DNA from: Lasioglossum baleicum
Lineage: Eukaryota; Arthropoda; Insecta; Hymenoptera; Halictidae
DNA length: 64,000 bases
Assembly: GCF_051020765.1 (NCBI RefSeq)
Contig: NC_134941.1
Coordinates: 9,734,001-9,798,000 of the forward strand
Direction: 5' to 3'
This document shows positions 11,721 to 24,200 of the stretch, in pieces (the stretch's first letter is position 1; every line of letters starts with the position of its first letter). Made by a program: the position numbers and the translations under genes. The notes beneath the pieces were generated by a model. The model had not been told where the DNA came from. It made no database searches and saw only the letters and a program-made list of their open reading frames with translations.

Positions 11721-12215
11721 TTCGTAAAACAAAATACTTCGATAATTTATTTATTAAATGAACAATCACTCTTTAAAACGAGATATTAATTTTATTTATA
11801 TTATGGAAGATTTTAACATACAGCAAATATAGATACAAGTTTTTCTTTTAGCAGCATTCAATTGATACTTATGCTTACAGAGACCTTTCTTAATCTGTTT
11901 ATAATTTTTTTGCAAAATTGACTGTGTTCGTTCATTGATATGCGATTAATGTGCTAATAGTTTATCTTTTGTACAATAGTATATATAATATTCATACATA
12001 TATAATAATACTTCGAAAAAGAGAAATACATTCTTTATAGAATTTACATTTAGAGAACACTGAGAACTCCTCCAACTTATTGCACAATATGAAACACGTT
12101 TTTTTTAAATATATATGTATTGACAGTGCATAAGGCAGTTTCATTTCATATTTAAAGGCAAAATGAAACTTTTCAAAATACAATGGAATGTGTACTAGTA
12201 TCTATAGTCAAATAT

Positions 12216-15200
12216 TCATTGACAAACGATTAACATTTCTAAATATGCTTTTGGAACTTTTCCTCGTTGATTTCCTCTCACGCCCATCACGTAGTCTTCG
12301 TCGTCGGGTATTTCAAAGACAATAATTACCTAAAAGATAGAGTTAGATCTGATGACATTTTATAAAGTATTATTGGATGATATGCGTTTGGAAAAAGCTC
12401 GAGCTAAAACACCGGGAAAGCTGGAAAGATATATTTGAGGATGTAAAAAACAAATAAAATACATTTGACGAAAAGAAATGATATATTTATTTGATACATG
12501 CAGAGTGTTCGAGTAAATGTACATATGCATTCGTTTGTATGTAACTTACTGTATGCATATGCATAACAATAATTCTTAATACCAAACAAATATACAGACG
12601 AACCAGAACAAACTTGTGTGTGATAAAAACATCAAGAACAAAATTTAACAAAAAAGGTAGAGAAGCCAATATACAGACACAAAACTTAAAATTAAAAATA
12701 TGTATATCATGCACGATTTTCTCAAAAGAAATATAATGCCGATCTTATATAAAAAAAATGCAAACTCTGTAAATATATAAGAGACTTAAGTTAATCCTAC
12801 ATGAGTATTATGATAATCCCAGCGCATTTATAATCTTCATTTTAATTTACAATAATTTGCAACGACTTGTAATATGCGTACATCTATAGAAATTTATTTA
12901 CATTACTGGCTTTTTAACATTCTACTCCTATCTTACATTCTTGAAAAACAGGTTACGAAAGTCACGATCTAAAACTCATCTCTCGAGTATAATAGCAGGA
13001 TACTATCAAAATTAAGAATGAATCAAAAACATTGCACTGAATTTATGCAGCTATAAAATGGAGAACTATTTTAATTACATATACTATGAAATGCACCAAC
13101 TGTTAATCGAACAATTTCCTTTAAACTGAATTCATTATAACAAGTACTAATTAAATAACGTAAATTTTTCGTAAGATTAAGTTAGTCGAATTTGTTAGGT
13201 TGATGCATATGAAATAACGGTGCAGTCTGACATTCGTTTAACACTAGGTTTACTTGTACAGGTGCATCCATGAAGAATTACTCAACAAATTCATTTCTTT
13301 CGGTATATATTATTTAAAAAATGGCTAAAAATTTGGACAGACATATTCTCGTTACGTTTACAAAGTGATGTAAAATAATCACTTCTAGTACTCCGTAAAT
13401 CCAGTGTTAAAGTAAATGCAAAAAATATTTAAATTTTCTAAATCATTTGTTTTCCGCAATAAGGTACTCGTAAACGATACAGCTGATGGGGGAAAAAAGG
13501 TATTTCATATGCACATATGTAATATAAAATAAATTCCTTGAATAAAAGTGGTAAAATCTTACGACGAATGTAGTCTTTAAACTAAACTTACTTTCTGTAA
13601 CAAGTCATGCCATTTGTTCAGCTATGCTCTGAGCATGCTTCTGTTTATCTAAATCACAAATTTCGTTACCTCATCTTGATCGACGCTTAATTCGCTAGAA
13701 TCCCTCGCTTCATAATCAAATAGTACCCTTGCACGTTCTTGACCATTTTCCGTTGATACATTGGAAGTTGGTGGGGTAGTGGTGGGGTGATAAGGGCCCC
13801 CAGATAAGCTGGGTAGGATAAATTACAATTTGGATAAGTTCGATGAACATGTTATTAAAATTCAAACAACTTTTCGTAATAACTTTATCAATATCGTCCG
13901 ATGTTTTAAGTTCAGCTCGTTAATCTTTAAATGTATAATACGAGCAAGATCTCTTTCTTTTGTAAAATTTAGTTCCAAAGAATTCACGCGAAAATGTTCG
14001 TTTTTAATGCAATTTTCTGTGTATGATATACATGCTAAGATAAAACTGAAATTAAAAATGTTATTAACAGAAATGTGAAAGCGTAAGCGGTCTGGCAAGT
14101 AGAGTAACACAAGTAATATAAACAAGACATTGATAAGATAAACTGGAGAAGTTTGAAATGAATACGGGGGTCTGAAGGATACACAGAGTTAACGTTGACG
14201 ATGATCGTACATTACTTTTATACGAACATAAACCATTAAATTCTACAACAGTGTATCAATACCAACGGAAGGTGATATCATGCATTATAATTAAACATCG
14301 ATTAGCTACACAACAAATTTGTTGATACTGTATGAGAAGTAGAAGTATCAAAGCTGTGGCCTTAGTCACGTTATTTATAGTCACGAATGTACGGTATATT
14401 GAAGTCAGAAGTTATATGCTTGTAAAATAATAGTTTTTTAAGCAATTCGCAAATACGATTTTATTAACTGTCCCTCCGGTTATTACAAGTTCGATAGCGA
14501 CTTAGTAGACTAAAGTATTGTTCAACATGTCTATAGAAATGTTGCAATAGTTAACAAGTATCTATACAACTGAGGAAATTGCCTCTGCCCTATGCTTCCC
14601 ATTGTTAATCCATTAGCGGATACAGCTAATTATTGCTTTTCATATCTGGTCAACGCTCTGTAAAACTAAACTTTGGAGACGTCGGTATCAAAGGTAGCGG
14701 TAACATAGTTAGAATCAGCAAGTGGTAGATGTACAGGTGAATTTTGGGATTGTGTGGGTGAGGGGGTTAGCTCGATCACATCTTCGCTGTTGACTCTCAG
14801 CAAAGGACTCGGCTGACGCGCCCTGCAATCCCAATCATGCAAGCAAAGATAGAGAATAGAAAGAGTATATGTCAGAGGTATAAATAAAGAATAACAAGCA
14901 CCGTACAATAGCAGAAACGAGGATGAACATAAATACGATTTTCACTGTGACCGTCACAATTACGGTACTCACGACAAAACAGTGTAATTATATAGCTCTC
15001 TTTCTAACAAAACAAAAAGTAAAAAATAAATGCTACATATACCACTTTGCAGAAATAAGCAGAGGTCTATAGAAAGTAATACTTGTAACTATCTACAGAT
15101 CATGATGATCTATGCGAATGAGTAATGGTTCTATTAAGCTTCCTCTAAATACATTCGTATGTCGTAGAAGACATAACAACCAATCACTATAAAACATTAC

Positions 15201-17510
15201 TCACTCGGATCACCAGAGAGTGGGATAGCTGTACAAGGATAGTGCAGGATAATTAAAGACGTCAAAGAAATTGAGTGGTAAGGAATTAATCTGTTGTCTT
15301 ACCCGGCTAATTCACGCTGCAGATCTTGCATTGTTGCGTGACATTGAGCGTAATGACGAGCTTGTGCTTCGATGAATTCATGCAAGCAACGCAGGTGTCC
15401 AGCATGAGAGCTTGAAACTCCTTCCAACAGCAGCTTCACTATTTCCGCTTGACGATCAAAGTCTGACTGTGCTACCCTCAACTCCCTCTCTGCCTAAGTA
15501 GAGCAATATACAGTTTTATTCCTTATTGTTAAACGGAGCTGTTCAATTGTAGTTGGACTTGTAACTTTCAGTGGGTATTCTATGAACGTCTCTGGCATGT
15601 AATTTCCGAAAAAATCAATTTTAAAATTTAATTCAAATACTTTTATGAATAAAATAAAAGGTAAGTTTATATACAAATATGCAAATCAACGATAGATACC
15701 TATAAAAGAAGACACACAAAAAAGAGATACCAAAGTTCAACTTAAATATGAGATACAGAAGAATCATGAGATGAATCATGCAATGAATGAAACAAACTTA
15801 AAGATTTACTTCATTCAGTGCAACTGTTATACCCTTAAATAATTGAATTTGGACTCTACGTAAGAAGCAAAACATAACAACATTTTTTGGGTTGACAAAC
15901 CAATCAGCTTCGTCAATACCTGATCGAGTAACACTTCAGGTGATACGCCGGACTCCTATCAGATGCAGCAATGTACAGGACAAAACACGTGGTAAACGTA
16001 TATAGCACACAATTGAATGAAATAATAAATAATAGAACTTACACTTTGCTGGCCCAGCATGCTCCTTGCTTTTCTCACCCTGTTCTTACATGCATCTAGG
16101 TCCAATCTGAAAGTAGTTGATATTTTTTGCTTGAGAAGTAACTGATATTGAGAAGTACAAATTTTTACCGTTTATTTTCCAATATTGCCATTTCTTTGTT
16201 AACAGTTTTCATTTCCCCTTCCAAAAACTTTCTTAAGGGTTGAATGTAACAATTAGCTGAAGTACCGATGAAGTCTCTCTCAATTTGTCCTAATTTCTGT
16301 TCGCACAGGCCTACTTTTATCAGTGCAGCTCCTAAAATGAAGACATTGAGAAATTGAAATATAATTAGTAGAGGTACACACCTCTAATAATTAAAATTTC
16401 AGTTTCATCTAGCAACAAGTCAATATGGTTTGAAGTAGGTCACAGAGAGAATGTATATACCATAAGGAACTCCTGGGCCAAAGTCATTTCCAGCTTCTAT
16501 CATGTCCATACCCACATATTCGAGATTACTCAGCCTGTTAGGCTTCTTTTTGTCGATCTTCTCATAGAAGAAATCTTCAATCCTGTTGCCTATAATAGAA
16601 TCCATCAGTAAGAACATACATTCATTCAAAATCTATTATAATAGAAATGATTCCAGTACCTGGATTTGGAGTAAGTACTGACTCCATGTTCTTCAGAATT
16701 TTTTCTGTCCATGTTCTAGTCGCATTCGCCCTTTCTGAGAGATGCTCTAAATGTGCATCCAATTCTGTCTTCTCTGATTTTCCTAATGTTTCCTCAGTTA
16801 ACTGTAAAAGAATGTTGACCAGCACATGATTCATATAATTTTAAATGAGGACACTGAGTGACCAATCTGTTGGCCTAAGCGGATTCATTTTTTGAATCGA
16901 ATCAGCACCTCTAGAATACCTAGAAACGTTTAAGTATCGGATGGCGAATAGAGAAGAGGACTATGTAGCCTTAGTCATTCTAAATTATTTAATATGTTCT
17001 GAGTCATCGAACGATATATTATTTAGCTCGCAATCAGTGACTATACCCCGGCAAGCCTACATAAAGTAGACAAGGTTTAATCTTAAAAGATACTACCAGA
17101 AAGCGGTGGAATGATAAATGATACAGTACGGAGGACAGATAGTTGTATAAATTAAACACATTTGCTAACCTCAGCCTACGATAATTAAGTTTAAACTATA
17201 GACAGAGAGTACAGTGGAAAGTTCACGTATTACGAACAAGCAATTAATCGGACAATACGGTACTTGAATTCCGGAATGCGAAATAGAGAAAATATTAGTA
17301 ATTCGTGGGTATTGTATTTTAAATTTTTTCCTCGTTGAAAAAGAGTACAAAATGTCAGAAATGACAGCGTTCAGTTACAACCGACCAAAGAGAACTCGTT
17401 CTCAGTCAATGGAAACTTGTTCAATTATTATGGCGAACTTTGCTCACCTGTACAACCCTACTGAGCGTAGCACCAGCATCTTTCACCAGTTTCTTTAGGT
17501 TGAAATCCAT
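12216..17510 (-). CDS. EndoB: Endophilin-B (SH3GLB/EndoB), complete, 9 coding exons
   Basis: An N-BAR plus SH3 protein that bends membranes. The family acts at mitochondria, Golgi and autophagosomes. Coding exons in transcript order are 17,510-17,448, 16,801-16,660, 16,589-16,461, 16,331-16,169, 16,106-16,043, 15,955-15,920, 15,493-15,303, 13,808-13,670 and 12,329-12,216. The total is 1,041 nt (346 aa plus stop), with every junction in phase at GT/AG. Residues 1-21 (MDFNLKKLVKDAGATLSRVV) are the amphipathic H0 helix. Residues 22 to about 260 form the BAR domain (FDRQAEIVKLLLEG; HLRCLHEFIEAQARHYAQC). A proline/threonine linker follows, then the SH3 domain at about 289-346 (ARVLFDYEARDSSEL; GNQRGKVPKAYLEML). 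The length is close to vertebrate SH3GLB1 (about 365 aa). The N-terminal match and MDF start fix the ATG. Confidence 0.96.
14666..14822 (-). CDS. EndoB: Alternative 3'-terminal exon of endophilin-B (SH3-less isoform)
   Basis: An acceptor (GATTGCAG) before 14,822 opens a frame compatible with the donor at 15,303. It reads ARQPSPLLRVNSEDVIELTP and so on for 51 codons to a TAG at 14,668-14,666. The SH3 exon at 13,808 accepts the same phase, so the two are alternatives. No GT in the phase needed to splice this exon on to the SH3 exon was found, and a minus-strand AATAAA lies about 200 nt downstream (around 14,460). The product would be about 314 aa, the BAR domain with a Ser/Pro/Thr-rich tail and no SH3. 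A cassette exon with a missed extra exon remains possible. Confidence 0.6.
15920..15955 (-). CDS. EndoB: Endophilin-B 12-codon microexon
   Basis: A 36-nt exon, flanked by TAG on its 5' side and GTATTG on its 3' side, encodes ESGVSPEVLLDQ in phase 0 between the exons ending GQQS and starting AEREL. Both neighbours are also phase 0, so it can be included or skipped without a frame change. It inserts into the BAR domain just before the conserved FDRQAEI helix. Inclusion is inferred from splice signals and the acidic/helical peptide; tissue-specific use is likely but unproven. Confidence 0.7.
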
Positions 17511-17982
17511 TTTCCACTGCTGTTTCGATAAGAATCCTCTACAATCACCCCTGCCTGCTACTCTTTATTTTCTATCGACCGCTAACTCTAACTGTCTCCG
17601 TGACGAGGCGCTCCGTTACAATTTGCGCACATAAATTGGTTCGCGAGATCATTCGAAGCGATAAATTACTGTGTATTCTACAGAACTCGATAGCTCTGTA
17701 CTTTATCAACGAATAATGAATCGTCAATTGCCGTCTCATTGATTGTTACGACGATTGAAGGCCTCTCGTGTCTCGACCTTGCAGACAAACGAATAAATTA
17801 GTATGGAAATCCAATTGCGTTACGTTGTTAGTTTATGGAAATATTCTGCGGATATACGGACTTTAAAAGTAGGTTCTTTCTGTCTTTTAATTGTTATGTC
17901 ACTTTTTAATAATAATTTAATAATAATTATGATTGTGTGAAGACGTCGAAAATGTAAGAAACAGAATATTAACCTAAAATTG
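17511..17982 (-). promoter_or_regulatory. EndoB: Endophilin-B 5'UTR and presumed promoter region
   Basis: No coding sequence is seen upstream of the ATG at 17,510. The segment to about 17,660 is moderately GC-rich and probably contains the first exon and transcription start, followed by AT-rich DNA up to the palindrome. No TATA box or diagnostic initiator could be picked with confidence. Confidence 0.35.
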
Positions 17983-18272
17983 AATTCAAATAACCCGCCA
18001 GAAATGGTGCTGGGAGCGCCACCAGTCGGGCGATTTTCGAACTAAACAACGACCTCCGAACAGCGCCAATTGACGTAGCGGCGAAACGCTCAAACTGGTA
18101 GCCAAATTTACCGACGGTGGAACTGTCGACAGTTCCACCGTCGGTAAATTTGGCTACCAGTTTGAGCGTTTCGCCGCTACGTCAATTGGCGCTGTTCGGA
18201 GGTCGTTGTTTAGTTCGAAAATCGACCACAGGCGGCGCTGTCATCGCCACTTCTGGCGGGTTATTTGAACTG
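17983..18272. repeat. Long palindrome with a perfect 2 x 97 bp core
   Basis: Bases 18,031-18,127 are the exact reverse complement of 18,128-18,224, meeting without a spacer at CTGTCGACAG. Outside the core the arms continue with mismatches and then match again (TTCTGGCGGGTTATTTGAA on the right; its complement on the left), for about 145 bp per arm. There is no open frame of interest. It lies roughly 500 bp upstream of the endophilin-B ATG. It could be a foldback transposon or a hairpin-RNA locus. Confidence 0.9.
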
Positions 18273-21200
18273 AAATCTTAAACTGAATGAAAGATAAACG
18301 TTCCATTCAGTATTTATGATTCTTTCATGGAACAAAATGATTAAAAATAGCTTGAACTCTTCGTAAAGGAGGGGGAAGATCAAGCAATTCAGACACACAA
18401 CAATAATAATTCAATGAAAACAATAACAAATACATATATTTCTCGAAATGTGATACACTTTGACGTTGGTGGTCGTATTGTTTCTTTTTTTATCTCTTTT
18501 TAATTCTCGCGTGTTCGGATCATTCGTTTCAAATGGATCGGATGGCGTGTTTATTTGCGGACGCGGCGACGTTCTCTAAAACTTTTTTTCCTCTTTGTGT
18601 TTTACTCGCTTTTTTTCGCATGTTCCTCTCAGTATGCTCACCTTCATCATTTATTTGTGTGTGTGTGTGTATTTCTTTTTTTCTTGTATCATTTTTCCGT
18701 TCTCATCTCGCTACAATTCATCCTCTCGCTCATTTATTCGTCGTCGTTTAATTCTAATTGGAGCAAAAGCTTGTCGGTTACGTCTACCGGTGTTCTCTTC
18801 TAATTCGCTACGATTTTCCATTACGGTTTCATTTATTATTTATCGTGTGTGTGTGTTTTTTTTTTATGTTCGTTTTCTCTTCGGTAACCTCGGCGTGTGT
18901 TCTCGCGCGCGCGCGTGCGTGCGTGCTTACTTTATTTTATTTACTTATTTACTCATTCATTTATTCGTTTACTCGTTTACTTCTCTTTTTTTCCGTTCGC
19001 TCTCGTCACTGACCATGCTCTATTGCGCTTCCGGTTACGTCGCGGTTCATTATTAATAATCGTTCATCCTTGACAACTGTTTGGGGGAGGGGTGTGGGGG
19101 GACAGGGGGCTGCGGACATCCAAGACCGGCCACTTAGAAAGCTAAGACGTAGTTTTTTTTTTTAATTAATAGCAACTTGTACTAGAAGGTACTTATACAA
19201 ATATCGATCTCCGAGAAACGTTAACGGGCGTCTCTCTTTCTCCGCGATCGGTTTTCTATTTTGTTTTCCCCGCTCTTTCCTCCTCGTTTCTCGCTTTCCC
19301 GTAGATCGGATCCACGACTCTCAAACACACCATCGAGAAAACGATCGAGAAAAACGCGCGTGGCGTCTGCCGAAACCGTAAAAACCGATCACACCTCCCT
19401 CTTATTTTATTTCGATTTTGGACAGCCGATCTTTCGAAATAGTTCTCTCGAGAAGCAAAATATTTCCGACTTCTGACGAGCTCTGTGAAAATTTTAGTTC
19501 AAGACACACGACCTCACGTTACAATGAAAATGTTTAAACAAATTGCGGGGCTCTTTTTCGTACAGTCATCGAGAATGAGCCAGCGAGATGATTGTTGCCA
19601 TCGCTTCTCCAGGGAACTGTTTCAAAAATCCGCTTCGAAGCGAATAGATTTGCAGATTTTGGTAAAATTCCACGCACGTCGATTTTCGTTTTTGTTACAA
19701 ATGTTCTCCTCCTATACACGTTAGATACAAAAGATTCAGTTTTTCCTTGCTTGCTGGTGTTGTTCCGGTTGCTGTCGCATGTTTAGGGAATTTTCGATCC
19801 GTTGCCATAACACGTTCGCTGTCAGGGTTCCGAAATAGTATTATCGAGGGTGTCGACCGTGTTATAAATTATTTACATCAATCTATTACTTTCGTAGATA
19901 GGAAAATTCGTCGGGAAAAGTCCGATGCAAATAATATCGAGCACAGTGTTACCCTGTAACGATTGAGTCTCTTCCCCTGGCATTCTCATTGTTATTTATA
20001 TATAAACTATGAATTCTTCTGCAAACTCACTTTCATCAAGTTCGACGAGTCCATTGCCATTTTATTGCAATATTTATATTCCACTTTGCTTCTCGCGATT
20101 TATGTTTTTGAAATGTGCAATTTTATTCGAATTTCTGCCGGGTCAAGCCAGAATTAATATCTGTTTTATACAAACATTCAAAACGAGATACGGCTTAAAG
20201 CACAATGAAGTTCATTGTTTTTGCCATCGTGTCAACACGTTAAAATCATTGCTAGATAATAACAAGAGAATTTTTGCAAGAAGGTTTGCAGTCAATTTCA
20301 GCTGCCTGATGAATGGCAGCGAGTCATTGCAAATGCGAATAAAATAATTGATCAACATATTTCAGGCTGATTGAAATCGTTAAAAAAAGAAGCGTCTTGA
20401 AATTAATGCAATTTTTAATGATAAATAAAATTGATATGCTGAAACGGAAGTTCCTGAAATTCTGACTCGACTCAACGTTCTCTTTGCGATCCGATGAACA
20501 TATGTATTTCTCAGAGTTTCCGTTTTCGTAAACCGACTTGGAAACGTGAGTTTGCATGAATAACCGTCGCAAAGAAAGTTCATTGCATCGAATAAAATAT
20601 AAAAAGTATGATACAGTTTTAACAGTATGTAACAGCTGCCCAAGCAAATGGCGGCAGCGAACGTGTTGAACGCGCTCGAACAGACTCCGAAATTTTGTTT
20701 GTTCTCTGTTTTTTTTCGAATGAAGATTTTCGGTTTCGCACGTGCTAGACCGAGGCGAAAATGGTACGCGTGTGGTACGTGCATGACTGTATGAAACACG
20801 TGTACATGTACGTGTGTCCCATGACAATAGAGTTTCGAACGATGCCGCGAGATGCTTGTCGCATTTATGTTTCCGGTTTTTCGTTCAGGGATCTTCCTAC
20901 GTGTTTCAGTTGAAAAAACTGTGTTTCCCATGGGAGGGAGTGTTCTATACAATTTATTCAACTAGTTTGATTTTCGAGTTCGACGTCACAGTTGGAGAAA
21001 AAACGCGAAATCACGGAAATAGAAATCGAACGGCAGCCGCACGGCGGCCATATTGCGGAAGTCAATGAAAATATTGACCGATGACCAGATGACCAAACGA
21101 TAATCATTTTCCAAAAACTCCAAATATGTTTCTCGCGCATCTTTATATTTATCAATCCTCGGATAGCGGGATTTGCAGACTTTTCATCGAGCACGCCATC

Positions 21201-24200
21201 TTTCAACCCTTTGAGGACGAACGCCGTCATATTGACAACATCAAGCTCATAAACTGGCTCTTAAAATTGCAAACAAGTGATTTAACTATTTATTGGGTAT
21301 ACGAATTAATTCATGGCCTTTTTTTTCATTTACAAACAATCAAAAAATATTCAAGTCTTAAGAATAATGCCACCATTTTCTGTACAGTTACACCATTTTA
21401 AAATTGACCAATTTAAAAAATGATTGTACTGCTAATAAATAGCAAAAGATAATATTTTGATAAATCCTCGTCCGCAAAGGATTAACAGAAGTTGTCGGGT
21501 CTAATAGAAGGATCGATTTAGAAGTACCAGGTTCGAAAATACTCAGAATTATAAATAAATATTTCAACGTGCCAATCGTCGAAAATTCGAAAATCCGCCA
21601 TTCGAGGTAGAAGTTTATTGTGTTCAACGAATTCGAAGAAGCAGAGTTAGTCGTTATAAATTATATTCGAGGTCTAAATAATATAGTTCGCAGAACAACT
21701 CATTATTTACAAATTCTTTTCGTTTGTACCTGGAAGACTGAATGTTTAAAGTACGCCGGAGTTTCGAGTACTCTACTCAGGAAACGTTTGTCATAGTGTC
21801 AAACACGTTCAGACGGTCTGATTAAATAAAATTTAATTTTTTCAACACTGTACAGTAGGAAACCCCCTTGAATCCATCGTGACATCACTGTTTTGTCAAT
21901 CCTTACTTCCGCATTTCGGAAACAATCGACGGACTGCGGACGTCGCGCGATTTCAGAGCGATAATGCGAAAAATTGCCAGTTTAAATGATCAGCTATTTA
22001 CATCAGGCCTAATAAGTCAACGTTGATCTCAAGCAAATAGATTAAGACATATACAAAATCAATTTGATAAGGATTCAAATAGATCTAGGCGGTCACAAAA
22101 TCGTGAAAACCGCCCTAAACATCCTACTCCGAATTTTCCAAAACTTCTTACAGAAAATCTGAGATTATGTGCAATTTTCTTGCAAAAAAAACTGAATTCG
22201 CGCGAATGTTCGCAGTCGGCCAATCGGATACGTCCGAACGAATTCTCAAGGTCGCTCAAGGTCGTTCTCGGAACTCGAAATCTTGTTGTGTCGCGACGCA
22301 CAAGATTCGCCCGCGCACACTATCAACTACAAAAAAATTTCACATTATACAACATGCATAAAATCTTGGCAAAAAAAAAAGAACATATATGTATACGATA
22401 ACAACGCGTAAAACAATTGTGTCCAATAACGTCGACATGATTCGATAACACGGATTTAGTGTCCCACTAAAGAGAGAGAAGAGAGGAGAAAAGATGGAAG
22501 AACGCGGTGTCTAATTACAAAAAAAACAAAAATAGAGGACAGGGAGAAAACGTAGTCGATCCGATATCATCAAAGGCGAGGATCGAAGAACGATCTAACA
22601 AGATACGGAGGGGGGGACAAATTCGTCGGGCTCGTCGCGAGTACAAAAAATCATTTGGACGAATACTAATCGATTAAAAAAGAGGGAATAAAGAGAGAAA
22701 GAAAAAATGAAAAGGAAAAGAGAAAGAAACAATGAATGACAGAAAAGAATAGAAATGAGAGATTAAAGAAATTGTTCGCAGCGAATCTGTCATTGACAAG
22801 GCCTCCTACAAAAATTAATTTCTTCGTCTGTATCTACAAATATACATATATATGCATGTGCTTACACATACATAGTTAACGTATTCTATCATACGATATA
22901 ATAGTATAAGCTCTTCATGGTTTCCGTGGAGTCAATGGTCAAGCAACCGATCAGACCGATAAAAACACATCCAATGTTCTTTAAAAAAAAAAGAAAAAAC
23001 AATCGATAACAAGCGTACATATATTTATATGTATATGTATATATGTATATATATACTATGTATATAAAAATAAACGAATGAAAAGGAGAGAGAGAGAAAG
23101 GCTTCTTCTACGTACAACCGGGAAAAAACGTACTCTCAGTGTGTCGGTTTTTCATTTACGTCGCAAAAAGTGCTAAAAAACATATATATGTATATGTATT
23201 AATTATACTCGATTATTGTCACTGAGCGTTGCAACGAGCAGAATCGCTTATCTAACGCATCAACAGTATGTAAAATATTAGTCGCGTGTATTCACAGTGG
23301 CTCACAGGTTTCTCTCAAGGCTGCCATTGTACAGGCGGATCCAAAAACGATGGTCGGGAACCGGGACAACTGGCTGTGTGCCGCAGCTTTGTTTTCCCAA
23401 AACGAACAATGCAGGAAAGAGGACGAAGATTATGTACAAAAATTTACTCTGATCAACGCGTTCGAATCTCATTTAGCAAATCTGTGAGTTACTGTAGATT
23501 CGTGAAAGGCGTGTGGGTGGGCTTTGCTCGCCATTTTCATTTCAATCTCGCGGTCGGGTGCACTGCGGCTCAACTTTGAAAAAGAAAGAAGCTTCCAGGC
23601 AGTTTCTAAAATTCTAAGCAAATTAGCGGATCGGTTAGGGTATTAATTAGCGAAAGATGAATGTTTCAGTTCAGTATGCATCAAATTCTGCAATTGCGAT
23701 GAAAATTAACGCTCATACGTGACCAAAGCTACAATTAATTTTAACTAATAGTTAAATAATCATTATTATAAATTTGAATAGGGTTGGGACAGCCTCAATA
23801 GTCCACTTAGAAGTTAAAAAATAGCTAGAAGCTATAAATGGTCTCAAACTACAGTGTCATTATACCAAAAGGATCCACTATTTAACGTCACTGATTTAAT
23901 TTATAGTTTTAGCCAGCAATGTGCACCCGATTATCGCGGGATAAGAGCAAGCAGCTACGGATAGAGATACAATTCGCTGATATCTAAGAGTAGTCCTCTT
24001 GGTGCGCATTTTCTGCGATTGGTAACGATAACGATGATGTTGGCCGCAAACGGGGGCGCGAATGCTTCAAGAGGGGTGGCCGAGAAAGGAAAAGATAGAA
24101 TAGGGGTTGTGAAAACAGCGTTCCTCTTCCGCGAACAACGAAATTTCGAGCGGTTCTCTCGCGATTTCCGCTCGTAAATGCCACGAAACAGCCGAGAGAA

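Noticed and set aside
20380..20961. 193-codon minus-strand frame downstream of Pdp1
   Set aside because: Overlaps a second long frame in another phase, has no domain, and lies in presumed 3'UTR/intergenic DNA.
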